From positions 2,542,001-2,606,000 of the forward strand of contig OZ271831.1 of NCBI GenBank assembly GCA_965601455.1: a stretch of DNA of 64,000 nucleotides, in the 5' to 3' direction. A program made the position numbers and the translations under genes. The notes beneath the pieces were generated by a model that saw only the letters and a list, made by a program, of their open reading frames with translations, had not been told where the DNA came from and did no database searches. Positions within the stretch are counted from its first letter, which is position 1; each line of letters opens with the position of its first letter. This document shows, one piece after another, positions 32,735-40,829 of the stretch. Source of the DNA: JANQEU01 sp965601455. Lineage in GTDB: Bacteria > Bacteroidota > Bacteroidia > Cytophagales > Cyclobacteriaceae.

Positions 32735-34081
32735 TTATTCGTAAGTAATGGTGTATCCTCTGATACCGTGTTCGTGACTATCCAGCCCTTCTTCTTCGTG
32801 CTGTTTACTCACTCGGATACCAGTAGTCACCTTTAATAAGTAGAATATGCCGAAGGCACTAACGAAAGCAGCCACTCCGCAGATTGCAACTCCTGTAAGT
32901 TGAACCAGGAATGTATGCTCCGGATTGGTTGAGAAAATTCCCACGGCCAATGTTCCCCATATTCCACAAACCAGGTGAACCGAAACTGCTCCTACTACAT
33001 CGTCAAGGTGTAGTTTATCCAGCATAGTGGCTGAGATCACAACGATTACTCCCGCAATCAAACCGACTAGTAAGGCATTGAGAGGTTCAATTACATCTGC
33101 CCCGGCAGTAATACCAACCAAGCCAGCAAGGATCCCATTAAGAACCATACCCAGGTCTAGTCTTTTGAATATGAAATAGGCGGCAAGGAATCCTCCAAGA
33201 CCTCCAGCGCAGGCTGCGAGAGAAGTTGTAACCAATACAAAGGAGACAACGCCCGGGTCAGCAGAAAGTACAGATCCACCGTTGAATCCAAACCATCCCA
33301 ACCATAGTAGGAAAACTCCGATTACGGCTAAAGGAACACTTGATCCTGGCTTATCAACTACTTTTCCGTCTACATATTTGCCTAGTCTTGGACCTAATAT
33401 GATTATTCCTGCCAATGCTCCCCAGCCTCCTACAGAGTGTACTAAGGTAGAACCTGCAAAATCATAAAATCCCCAGTCATCCAGGACACCACCGCCCCAT
33501 TTCCAGCTACCGATTATGGGATATACTACCCCTACAAACAGCAGTGTGAAGAGCAAATAAGCACCTAACTTAATTCTTTCTGCAACCGCGCCTGATACGA
33601 TTGTTGCAGCTGTTGCAGCAAACATGGCCTGGAATAGGAAATCCGTCCAGTACGTATAGCCACCGCTTGCGTAGGCAACTGTGTTATCTGCTGTACCGGA
33701 TGTCTCCAAACCGAAACCGGCAAAGCCCAACCAACCTGGAACTTCAAAACCGGGGTACATCAGGTTAAACCCAATCACAAAATAGGTGATAATACCAATG
33801 ATTGGTGTAAGTGTGTTTTTGAAAAGAATGTTTACCGTGTTCTTGGCCTGGCCAAAACCAGCTTCTACTCCAGCAAATCCAAGGTGCATGATAAATACAA
33901 GCGCTGTAGCAAGCATCATCCACACATTATTGGCAGTGAGAAATGCATCACCAATTTGCGTAGATAATTCTGCTGCCATCGCCGCATCCACTGTGGCTGC
34001 TGTCGAAGTCACTTCGGCTCCACTTTCAGCAACAATTTCCGTTGCTTCAGTAATTTCTTGTGTGAGTCGTTCAATTTTCAT
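32735..34081 (-). CDS. amt: Ammonium transporter, Amt/MEP/Rh family
   Basis: 448 residues with about 11 membrane segments from residue 52 on. The twin-histidine pore is present: His215 in STLVHSVGGWG and His369 in GAVSVHLVCGIWG. FQAMFAATAATIVSGAVAERIK (150-171) and WLGWFGFNGGS are other family marks. The first 48 residues are a hydrophilic, Ala/Thr/Glu-rich extension instead of the usual cleavable signal. It imports ammonium across the inner membrane, feeding the glutamine synthetase encoded in the same operon. No PII (glnK) gene is adjacent, unusual for amt. The C-terminal regulatory tail (SKQHEEEGLDSHEHGIRGY) is present. Confidence 0.95.
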   Translation of the reverse strand: MKIERLTQEITEATEIVAESGAEVTSTAATVDAAMAAELSTQIGDAFLTANNVWMMLATALVFIMHLGFAGVEAGFGQAKNTVNILFKNTLTPIIGIITYFVIGFNLMYPGFEVPGWLGFAGFGLETSGTADNTVAYASGGYTYWTDFLFQAMFAATAATIVSGAVAERIKLGAYLLFTLLFVGVVYPIIGSWKWGGGVLDDWGFYDFAGSTLVHSVGGWGALAGIIILGPRLGKYVDGKVVDKPGSSVPLAVIGVFLLWLGWFGFNGGSVLSADPGVVSFVLVTTSLAACAGGLGGFLAAYFIFKRLDLGMVLNGILAGLVGITAGADVIEPLNALLVGLIAGVIVVISATMLDKLHLDDVVGAVSVHLVCGIWGTLAVGIFSTNPEHTFLVQLTGVAICGVAAFVSAFGIFYLLKVTTGIRVSKQHEEEGLDSHEHGIRGYTITYE

Positions 34082-34547
34082 CTCTAAAAGTTACTTTTTA
34101 CGTATTTCCGTCTTTTATAGGTTTAAAATCAATGCAATAGTAGAGTTGAAATTGGTTGAATTATGAACTACAGGTTAAAAAAATACCCCATCATATTAAT
34201 TTTTTCATTTTTTTTAAGGGAACGGGAACTATTCTGCAAAAAAGCGAAACATGATCCTGTTTTTAGCAGGCTTACACCATTTCAGATATCCATATACTGA
34301 TGTAAATCAGCTTTTTTTGTGAGAAACAAGCGAAAATGAACCATTGAAATTTTTGTAAGCTATTTGATTGATAAAACAGATATTTTCAATAATCAAGAAT
34401 AAATAGTATAATATTTGGTAGTAATGTGACTATTTATTGAAAATATGGTCGATGTATCATGACGTTCCAAAGAATGTTTGTCAATTGCCTATTGAAAACA
34501 ATTTTCATAAAACCCGTAAGAACTAAGAAAACCAATCATTCCGGTCA
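34082..34547. other. 466-bp AT-rich intergenic region between amt and the FtsX-type permease
   Basis: It separates two divergent genes and must hold both promoters. I find no open frame with coding character. Visible structure: poly-T/poly-A runs (around 34173-34216) and a small hairpin CTGAT/ATCAG (34297-34301 and 34306-34310) followed by C and seven T on the plus strand. No perfect TAnnTTTG box with a -33 partner is visible on either strand; a sigma-54-like GG/GC pair near 34264-34279 has the wrong spacing. Confidence 0.5.
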
Positions 34548-36980
34548 ATGCTCAAAAACTATATCCTTTCCGCCATACGTGGCTTGAAGAAGAAATTTGG
34601 ATTTACTGTAGTCAATGTATTAGGCCTTGGGCTAGGCATGGCAACTTGCCTGGTAATTAGCCTATATGTTCATTATGACCTGTCATACGACGAGTTTCAA
34701 AAGGACAATGTGTATCGAATTGCCCTTAATAGGGTATATCCTGAAAGAGAGATTGATTACAATCGAGTACCTCACTCGATTGCTCCTACAATGGTCAATG
34801 ATTTTCCAGAAGTTTTAGCGTACACTAATTTTTTTCCGGGTGGTAACGGAGGCACCATCATCCGCCATGGAGAAAATACCTACATCGAAGAAAAGGTACT
34901 CTTTACCGATAGTACATTCTTTGATGTTATCGAGGTTGACCTTGTTGCAGGCAACAAACAAACGGCTCTTTTAGAATCCAACTCAGTTGTAATAAATCGG
35001 TCTACGGCGATTAAGTTATTCGGTGAGCAAGACCCAATTGGGCAAACCCTCGAGTTTTTCGATCAATCCTGGATGGTTAGTGCGGTCACGGAAGACTTAC
35101 CAGCAAACTCTCACATGGAGTTTGACTACCTTATTCCTTTTTTCCAGTTCCCTTTCTTTCAGCAGCCGAACTGGACTACCTTCAGCACCTTATCATATAT
35201 TGAATTGGTCCCGGGAACCGACCCGGAAGAGTTTGAGAAAAAGATCCCTGACTTCATTCGTCAAAATGCTGATGCTGAAATCAAAGCAAGAAACGGTATA
35301 TCATACGATGAATACATTGAAGCAGGAAATGGATACAATTACTACCTCCAGCCAATAAAAGATATTCACCTGTATTCCAATCTTGAAGGTGAACTGAAAG
35401 CAAACGGGAACATCAACTATGTCTACATCTTCTCCATTATCGCCAGTTTCATTCTGGTTATTGCCGGTATCAATTTTATGAATTTGTCCACCGCAAGGTC
35501 GACTGAAAGGGGTAAGGAAGTTGGTATTCGAAAGGTTTTAGGTTCGGCCAAAACACAACTGGTCGGACAATTTCTTACGGAGTCAATCCTGATTTCAGCG
35601 CTGTCATCCATGTTCGCACTGGTAGCCGTATCGCTTGTCCTACCCTATTTCAACGACATCGCCGGCAGACCATTGACCATAGATATGATCCTAGAACCTG
35701 TTTTCCTTTTCAGCATACCCATTATTGTTATCGTTGTTGGCGTGTTAGCAGGGATGTACCCAGCGTTTTTTATATCGGGCTTTAAGCCAGTCAGTGTTCT
35801 AAAAGGAAAACTCAAAAATTCTAAAGGTGGGATTCAGCTCAGAAATGTACTGGTAGTGACACAGTTTGCCATTTCAATTGCGCTGGTTAGCTCTACCATC
35901 CTGGTCTACAATCAAATGGGATACCTGCTAAACAAACCACTTGGTTTTGAAAAAGAGCAGGTCTTAGTAATTGAAAATGCGTTTTCACTGGATAATGATC
36001 CAAATGGGTTTAATCGCGCACGATTTGAAACCTTCAAAAATGAGATCAATAACATTCCTGGTGTCACCTCTTCAGCGTATGCTTCGGCAATGCCCGGAGA
36101 TATTCTCCCCGGTTTCCTTGTGCGTGTTCCGGGAACAGGTAAAGAAAGTATGATGACCCGAAATATGATGTTCGACAACGATTTACTGGAAACTCTTGAC
36201 ATCAAGCTAATCGAAGGTCGATTTTTCTCGGATATGTTTGAGGACTCTCTGTCTATTGTATTGAATAAATCAGCGGTTGAGAAATTAGGTATTTCGGATC
36301 CGGTTGGAAAGAAAATCATTAGTGTGGGTCCACCTGATGTAGAACTAACCATCGTCGGAGTGATTGATGACTTTCATTTTCAGTCACTTCATATTGACCT
36401 GGAACCGGTAAGCGTTACTTCAAGTGAGGGCGCCAACCAATTTTTTAACAAAGCTGTCATCAAAATCAATGAAAAGAACGTATCGGGTACAATTGCAGGT
36501 ATAAAGAGCACCTGGGACAAATTCGTACCAAACACGCCCTTTCAATCCTACTTTTTGGATGAAGACCTGGAAGAGTTTTACAAGACGGAAAAATCGACCG
36601 GTCAGATTTTCACAATTTTCACCTTCCTCGCCGTGGTAATTGCTTGTATCGGACTGTTAGGACTATCTGCCTTCATCATCAACCAACGAGTTAAGGAAAT
36701 TGGAGTGCGAAAGGTACTGGGAGCCTCCGTACCTTCGATCGTGCTGATGCTGACACGAGATTTCACTAAACTTATTGGTATAGCTACGGTAATCGCCGTT
36801 CCAGCGGCATATATATGGATGGAAAGGTGGCTCGAGAACTTTGCTTACTCCGTTGGTATCAGCTGGACATCATTTTTACTTTCTGGATTGATGGCTTTGG
36901 TTATCGGTTTTCTTACCATTAGCTATCAATCAATCAAGGCCGCGACAACCAACCCTGTGAATTCTCTAAAAGATGAATAG
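34548..36980 (+). CDS. FtsX/MacB-type ABC transporter permease (orphan)
   Basis: 810 residues with the Bacteroidota layout of two MacB-type periplasmic domains and two FtsX-type membrane blocks. The first transmembrane helix lies near 17-41 (FGFTVVNVLGLGLGMATCLVISLYV), the first FtsX block near 286-430 (YIFSIIASFILVIAGINFMNLSTARSTERGKEVGIRKVLGSAKTQLVGQFLTES), and the second near 680-810 (INQRVKEIGVRKVLGASVPSIVLMLTRDF). Such permeases work with a LolD/MacB-like ATPase to export or move lipids, peptides or antibiotics in the envelope. No ATPase gene is adjacent, so its partner is elsewhere. The stop abuts the convergent amidohydrolase stop in the palindrome TAGCTA. Confidence 0.85.
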   Translation: MLKNYILSAIRGLKKKFGFTVVNVLGLGLGMATCLVISLYVHYDLSYDEFQKDNVYRIALNRVYPEREIDYNRVPHSIAPTMVNDFPEVLAYTNFFPGGNGGTIIRHGENTYIEEKVLFTDSTFFDVIEVDLVAGNKQTALLESNSVVINRSTAIKLFGEQDPIGQTLEFFDQSWMVSAVTEDLPANSHMEFDYLIPFFQFPFFQQPNWTTFSTLSYIELVPGTDPEEFEKKIPDFIRQNADAEIKARNGISYDEYIEAGNGYNYYLQPIKDIHLYSNLEGELKANGNINYVYIFSIIASFILVIAGINFMNLSTARSTERGKEVGIRKVLGSAKTQLVGQFLTESILISALSSMFALVAVSLVLPYFNDIAGRPLTIDMILEPVFLFSIPIIVIVVGVLAGMYPAFFISGFKPVSVLKGKLKNSKGGIQLRNVLVVTQFAISIALVSSTILVYNQMGYLLNKPLGFEKEQVLVIENAFSLDNDPNGFNRARFETFKNEINNIPGVTSSAYASAMPGDILPGFLVRVPGTGKESMMTRNMMFDNDLLETLDIKLIEGRFFSDMFEDSLSIVLNKSAVEKLGISDPVGKKIISVGPPDVELTIVGVIDDFHFQSLHIDLEPVSVTSSEGANQFFNKAVIKINEKNVSGTIAGIKSTWDKFVPNTPFQSYFLDEDLEEFYKTEKSTGQIFTIFTFLAVVIACIGLLGLSAFIINQRVKEIGVRKVLGASVPSIVLMLTRDFTKLIGIATVIAVPAAYIWMERWLENFAYSVGISWTSFLLSGLMALVIGFLTISYQSIKAATTNPVNSLKDE

Positions 36981-38573
36981 CTATCTGAGGGTTGAGGGAC
37001 CATAAAGTACCCTACCTGCTCGTCTGTCGGTCATCCCATCCGGGTCAACCGCTATTTCGCCATTGACGACCACGAATTGCAGACCCTCTGAATACTGATG
37101 TGGATCTTTGAAAGTGGCTTTGTCAATAATTCGTTCGGGATCAAATATCACTATGTCTGCGTAGTTGTTCGTTTTTAGTAGCCCTCGATCGGTAAGGCCT
37201 AGTCGATAAGCAGGCAATCCTGTCATTTTCCTGATCGCTTCCTTTAGTTCCAATGTCCCTTTTTCACGAACATAATATCCAAGAACACGAGGAAAAGTGC
37301 CATACCACCTGGGATGAGGATGACCGATTCCCGGTCGGCATAATCGCCCATCAGAGGCAATCATAGTCATAGGGTGCTTCATGATTCGCTCTACATCTCC
37401 TTCATCCATAGCGAAATAGACGCAGGAAGCCCCTCCTTTCAATTGCGCTTCAATTACCAATTCTGCACCATTACCAGGAGTGGGAAGCATATCCCTCATT
37501 TCCGCCCATTCTCTCAACGTTTTACCCTCCAGTTCCTTGTTCCAATTGACAAGCGCCAGCTGGATCCTGTCCAGGTCTCCTCCTCCACGATCATTGAGTA
37601 TGTTGAATACGATTCCAGCTTTAATACTATCTCTGAGTACCGGGTCTTTAACCCTTTCATTGAATGCACCACCGGCCCGGGCCCAGGCAGGAATTAGAAC
37701 TGAAATTCCCGTGTAGCTGGCAATGTAAGGATATTGATCCGCCATAATATCCAGCCCAATTGCCCTTGCAGAATCGATCAGTTCTAAAGTTTCCAGGCTT
37801 TTCCCCCACATGCGTTGTCCAATTGCCTTATGATGGGTCAGAACCACTGGAATATCTGCTTCTCTACTAATGACGATCGCCTCTTTAACGGCAGGTATCA
37901 AACCCAACCCTTCCTCTCTCAGATGCGAGGTATAAAAGCCTCCATTATCTGACGCAACTTTAGATAATTCAATGACTTCCTTAACATTTGAAAACGCACC
38001 TGGCAGGTATTTCAATCCGGTTGACAGACCAAATGCACCCTCCTCCATTGCTTGTTGGACTTGCCCTTTCATCTCTTCTAACTCATCAGGTTTCGGAGGT
38101 CTGCGGGCCATGCCCATGACATTTAGTCGGATGGTATTATGTCCACCCAAATAAGCCACATTCATTCCAAGGCCTAATTTTTGAAGACTATCCATCTGGT
38201 CCTTGATAGGCCAGGGACTAAAACCATCGGGCCCTCCGAGAGCCAATGTCACTCCTTGACGAACATGACTTTCTGCATCCGGCATTTTGAGGATGGGATC
38301 CAGGTGTGCATGGAGGTCAATGAAGCCGGGAGTAACCGCCATTCCCGTTGCGTCAATGATTAATTCAGCTGAGTGTTCATCCTCTAGTTCAGGAGCAATT
38401 AAAGTAATTCGATCGCCATCGACGGCAATGTCTCCTGAGTAACCAGCATGATCCGAACCTTCGTAAATGGTCCCGTTTACAATTAGTAAATCGTGCTGCT
38501 GCTTTTGCTTCTTCTCACAAGAAAAAGCAATTAGAAGAAAAAGAAGAAAGAAGGGATGAATGAACAGGTTCAT
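36981..38573 (-). CDS. D-aminoacylase / N-acyl-D-amino-acid deacylase-type amidohydrolase lipoprotein
   Basis: 530 residues from the ATG at 38573, which opens a lipoprotein signal (lipobox IAFSC, Cys19); the frame extends 19 codons further upstream without signal character. It has the amidohydrolase metal site DLHAH near residue 87, THHKA (about 249-253) with a metal-binding His, SHLREE, and a late ASDGRLCRPG...HPRWYGTFPRVLGYY segment typical of D-aminoacylases. The family removes the acyl group from N-acyl-D-amino acids; dihydroorotase/dipeptidase-like relatives exist. Periplasmic anchoring suggests a role in handling D-amino-acid derivatives such as cell-wall fragments (inference). It follows gcdH after 19 bases and is probably co-transcribed. 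Confidence 0.82.
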   Translation of the reverse strand: MNLFIHPFFLLFLLIAFSCEKKQKQQHDLLIVNGTIYEGSDHAGYSGDIAVDGDRITLIAPELEDEHSAELIIDATGMAVTPGFIDLHAHLDPILKMPDAESHVRQGVTLALGGPDGFSPWPIKDQMDSLQKLGLGMNVAYLGGHNTIRLNVMGMARRPPKPDELEEMKGQVQQAMEEGAFGLSTGLKYLPGAFSNVKEVIELSKVASDNGGFYTSHLREEGLGLIPAVKEAIVISREADIPVVLTHHKAIGQRMWGKSLETLELIDSARAIGLDIMADQYPYIASYTGISVLIPAWARAGGAFNERVKDPVLRDSIKAGIVFNILNDRGGGDLDRIQLALVNWNKELEGKTLREWAEMRDMLPTPGNGAELVIEAQLKGGASCVYFAMDEGDVERIMKHPMTMIASDGRLCRPGIGHPHPRWYGTFPRVLGYYVREKGTLELKEAIRKMTGLPAYRLGLTDRGLLKTNNYADIVIFDPERIIDKATFKDPHQYSEGLQFVVVNGEIAVDPDGMTDRRAGRVLYGPSTLR

Positions 38574-38592
38574 CCCGTAATAGTAGTGACAA

Positions 38593-39816
38593 TTACTTAA
38601 ATGATGGAATTCCAGTAATATCTGCGCCAAGGATTAACAAGTGAATGTCATGCGTTCCTTCGTAGGTCACCACACTCTCAAGGTTCATCATGTGCCTCAT
38701 CATCGGATATTCACCGGTGATCCCCATTCCTCCATGAATCTGTCTGGCTTCCCTGGCGATATTAAGTGCAATTTCAACATTGTTTCTTTTGGCTAACGAA
38801 ATCTGCTGAGTGGTGGCTTTACCCTCATCCATCAACTTACCTAATCTCCAGTTAACCAACTGGGCCTTAGTTATTTCCGTTAACATTTCGGCTAATTTCT
38901 TCTGAACCAATTGGAAAGCACCAATTGGCTTGCCGAACTGCTCTCTTTCCAGAGAATAGCGTCTGGCAGAATCGTAGCAATCCATGGCGGCTCCAATCAC
39001 TCCCCACGCGATTCCATATCGAGCCTTGTCGAGGCATGCCATCGGAGCTCCCAAACCATTCTTACCCGGTAATAGGTTTTCCTTTGGCACTTTTACATCA
39101 CTAAATACCAGCTCCCCCGTGGCAGAGGCCCGAAGAGACCATTTCCCGTGTGTCTCAGGCGTTGAAAAGCCTTCCATTCCTCTTTCCACGATTAGTCCAT
39201 GAATTCTGCCTTCTTCGTTCTTTGCCCAGACTACTGCTATATCGGCTCTTGGTGAATTGGAGATCCACATTTTGGCGCCATTCAGCAGATAGTAATCACC
39301 CATATCTTTAAAATGGGTTTCCATTCCTGATGGGTTAGAGCCATGATTAGGCTCAGTCAATCCAAAACATCCCAGCATTTCTCCGGAGGCTAGCTTTGGT
39401 AGGTATTTCCTCTTTTGCTCCTCACTTCCAAAGGCATAGATCGGAAACATCACCAATGAACCCTGTACGGAGGCTGTAGACCGCATCCCACTATCACCTC
39501 TTTCAATTTCCTGCATGATCAGGCCATATGATGTATAGTCCAAACCACCTCCACCATACTCCTCGGGAACAGTTGGACCAAATGCCCCAACCTCTCCAAA
39601 TTTCCTTACTATTTCAATGGGAAAATGGTTGTTTTCCGCCCAGCTCTCTATGTAAGGACTAATTTCTCTTTTCACAAAATCCCTAATTGAGGATCTAATT
39701 AGTTTATGCTCTTCGGTTAAGAGGTCGTCAATAGCATAAAAGTCTGGTGATTCAAATAAATCAGGTTTCTGAGAGGCTACAATATGCCCATTATTCGCTA
39801 CTACATCCGCTGCCAT
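38593..39816 (-). CDS. gcdH: Acyl-CoA dehydrogenase, glutaryl-CoA dehydrogenase type
   Basis: 407 residues. FAD-dependent oxidation and decarboxylation of glutaryl-CoA to crotonyl-CoA, the late step of lysine and tryptophan breakdown. Seen: RDFVKREISPYIESW, the GCFGLTEPNHGSNPSGMET flavin-binding segment, WISNSPRADIAVVWAK, the arginine-rich SLEREQFGKPIGAFQLVQKKLAEM helix, RQIHGGMGITGEYP, and VVTYEGTHDIHLLILG, where the Glu is the catalytic base. These match glutaryl-CoA dehydrogenases better than short-chain enzymes, but the substrate is not proven. The gene is divergent from tryptophan 2,3-dioxygenase, 59 bases apart. Confidence 0.85.
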   Translation of the reverse strand: MAADVVANNGHIVASQKPDLFESPDFYAIDDLLTEEHKLIRSSIRDFVKREISPYIESWAENNHFPIEIVRKFGEVGAFGPTVPEEYGGGGLDYTSYGLIMQEIERGDSGMRSTASVQGSLVMFPIYAFGSEEQKRKYLPKLASGEMLGCFGLTEPNHGSNPSGMETHFKDMGDYYLLNGAKMWISNSPRADIAVVWAKNEEGRIHGLIVERGMEGFSTPETHGKWSLRASATGELVFSDVKVPKENLLPGKNGLGAPMACLDKARYGIAWGVIGAAMDCYDSARRYSLEREQFGKPIGAFQLVQKKLAEMLTEITKAQLVNWRLGKLMDEGKATTQQISLAKRNNVEIALNIAREARQIHGGMGITGEYPMMRHMMNLESVVTYEGTHDIHLLILGADITGIPSFK

Positions 39817-39830
39817 GTACTCGGGTTTTT

Positions 39831-39854
39831 ATTTGAGTTAATAATGGCTCAAAT
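39831..39854. repeat. Inverted repeat in the gcdH/kynA divergent promoter region
   Basis: Arms ATTTGAG (39831-39837) and CTCAAAT (39848-39854) with a 10-base spacer. The right arm overlaps the minus-strand -7 box TAAATTTG of gcdH. The same arms occur at the dnaE-like gene (7394-7400 and 7413-7419). Confidence 0.5.
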
Positions 39855-39857
39855 TTA
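39850..39857 (-). promoter_or_regulatory. Bacteroidota -7 box upstream of gcdH
   Basis: Minus-strand TAAATTTG, a perfect TAnnTTTG, 33 bases upstream of the gcdH ATG. No clear -33 element is seen. Confidence 0.4.
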
Positions 39858-39875
39858 CACATTTTAAGACCTGGA

Positions 39876-40826
39876 ATGGAAGAGAAATCGATTGATCCTG
39901 TACTAATTGAGCAACTTAAAAAACTCGAGGCCAAATATGAAGCCATGGGTCAAGACCTATCTTCCTATCTCGATGGGCTCCTATACTCCGATTACCTAAC
40001 TTACTGGGACTACATTCACCTTGACACACTCCTTAGTTTACAGACACCTCGAACTGATTTTCCGGATGAAAAAGTATTCATCATCTATCACCAGATAACG
40101 GAACTATATTTTAACCTGATTTTGCACGAACAAAAGCAGATCTTGACTGATAAGGAAGATAATCCGGACGAATTTCTGAAGAGGGTTCGAAGAATTAACA
40201 GGTACTTCCACAACCTTATTAACTCCTTTACCATTATGATCGATGGAATGGATCAGGACCAGTTTCTAGCGTTCCGAATGTCCTTGTTGCCGTCAAGTGG
40301 GTTTCAAAGTGCTCAATACCGAATGTTGGAGATCAATTCTACGGATTTCTACCTACTTACCAATTCCAAAGTTCGACCCACTCTTTCTCTAAATAATTCG
40401 ATTGAGGAAGTTTACGATCACCTTTATTGGAAAAGAGGAGCTACTGAATTAGCCTCGGGTAAGAAAACCCTTACCCTGAAACAGTTTGAATTAAAATACC
40501 GCCGGTCGTTCATTGAACAAGCGGAATCAGTTCGGGAAATCAATCTCCTTCGTAAATACTTCAATCATTTCCAGGGTAATCTGGAAATCGAAAAGGAATT
40601 AAAAACATTTGATCACCAGGCCAATGTCCTTTGGCCTTTAGAACACTTTAAATCAGCTGCCAAATACCTAAAAAGAACTCCCGACGAGATTAAAGCCACT
40701 GGCGGTACAAACTGGCAGCAATACCTACCACCAAGGAAACAAATGATCGTGTTCTTTCCAGAATTATGGGAAGAAGATGAACTTAATCATTGGGGAACAC
40801 CAAAAGATGTAGTTAGTTATAGTTAA
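39876..40826 (+). CDS. kynA: Tryptophan 2,3-dioxygenase
   Basis: 316 residues. A heme enzyme that opens the indole ring of tryptophan to N-formylkynurenine, the first step of the kynurenine route. Family marks: LTYWDYIHLDTLLSLQTP (45-62), YHQITELYFNLILHEQKQ (77-94), FRMSLLPSSGFQSAQYRMLEIN (138-159), the C-terminal ATGGTNWQQYLPP and the preceding helix LWPLEHFKSAAKYL expected to carry the heme-ligand His. It differs slightly from the common ELWFKLI and PASGFQS forms. It is divergent from glutaryl-CoA dehydrogenase, which can act far downstream of tryptophan. The other kynurenine genes are not in the window. Confidence 0.9.
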   Translation: MEEKSIDPVLIEQLKKLEAKYEAMGQDLSSYLDGLLYSDYLTYWDYIHLDTLLSLQTPRTDFPDEKVFIIYHQITELYFNLILHEQKQILTDKEDNPDEFLKRVRRINRYFHNLINSFTIMIDGMDQDQFLAFRMSLLPSSGFQSAQYRMLEINSTDFYLLTNSKVRPTLSLNNSIEEVYDHLYWKRGATELASGKKTLTLKQFELKYRRSFIEQAESVREINLLRKYFNHFQGNLEIEKELKTFDHQANVLWPLEHFKSAAKYLKRTPDEIKATGGTNWQQYLPPRKQMIVFFPELWEEDELNHWGTPKDVVSYS

Positions 40827-40829
40827 CCT

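Noticed and set aside
34264..34279. Possible sigma-54 promoter (GG and GC elements) upstream of amt on the minus strand
   Set aside because: The GG to GC spacing is 9 bases instead of the required 10, and the flanking bases match poorly.
34297..34318. Small hairpin plus T7 as the terminator of an unannotated small RNA
   Set aside because: The stem is only 5 bp and no promoter or conserved structure is visible upstream.
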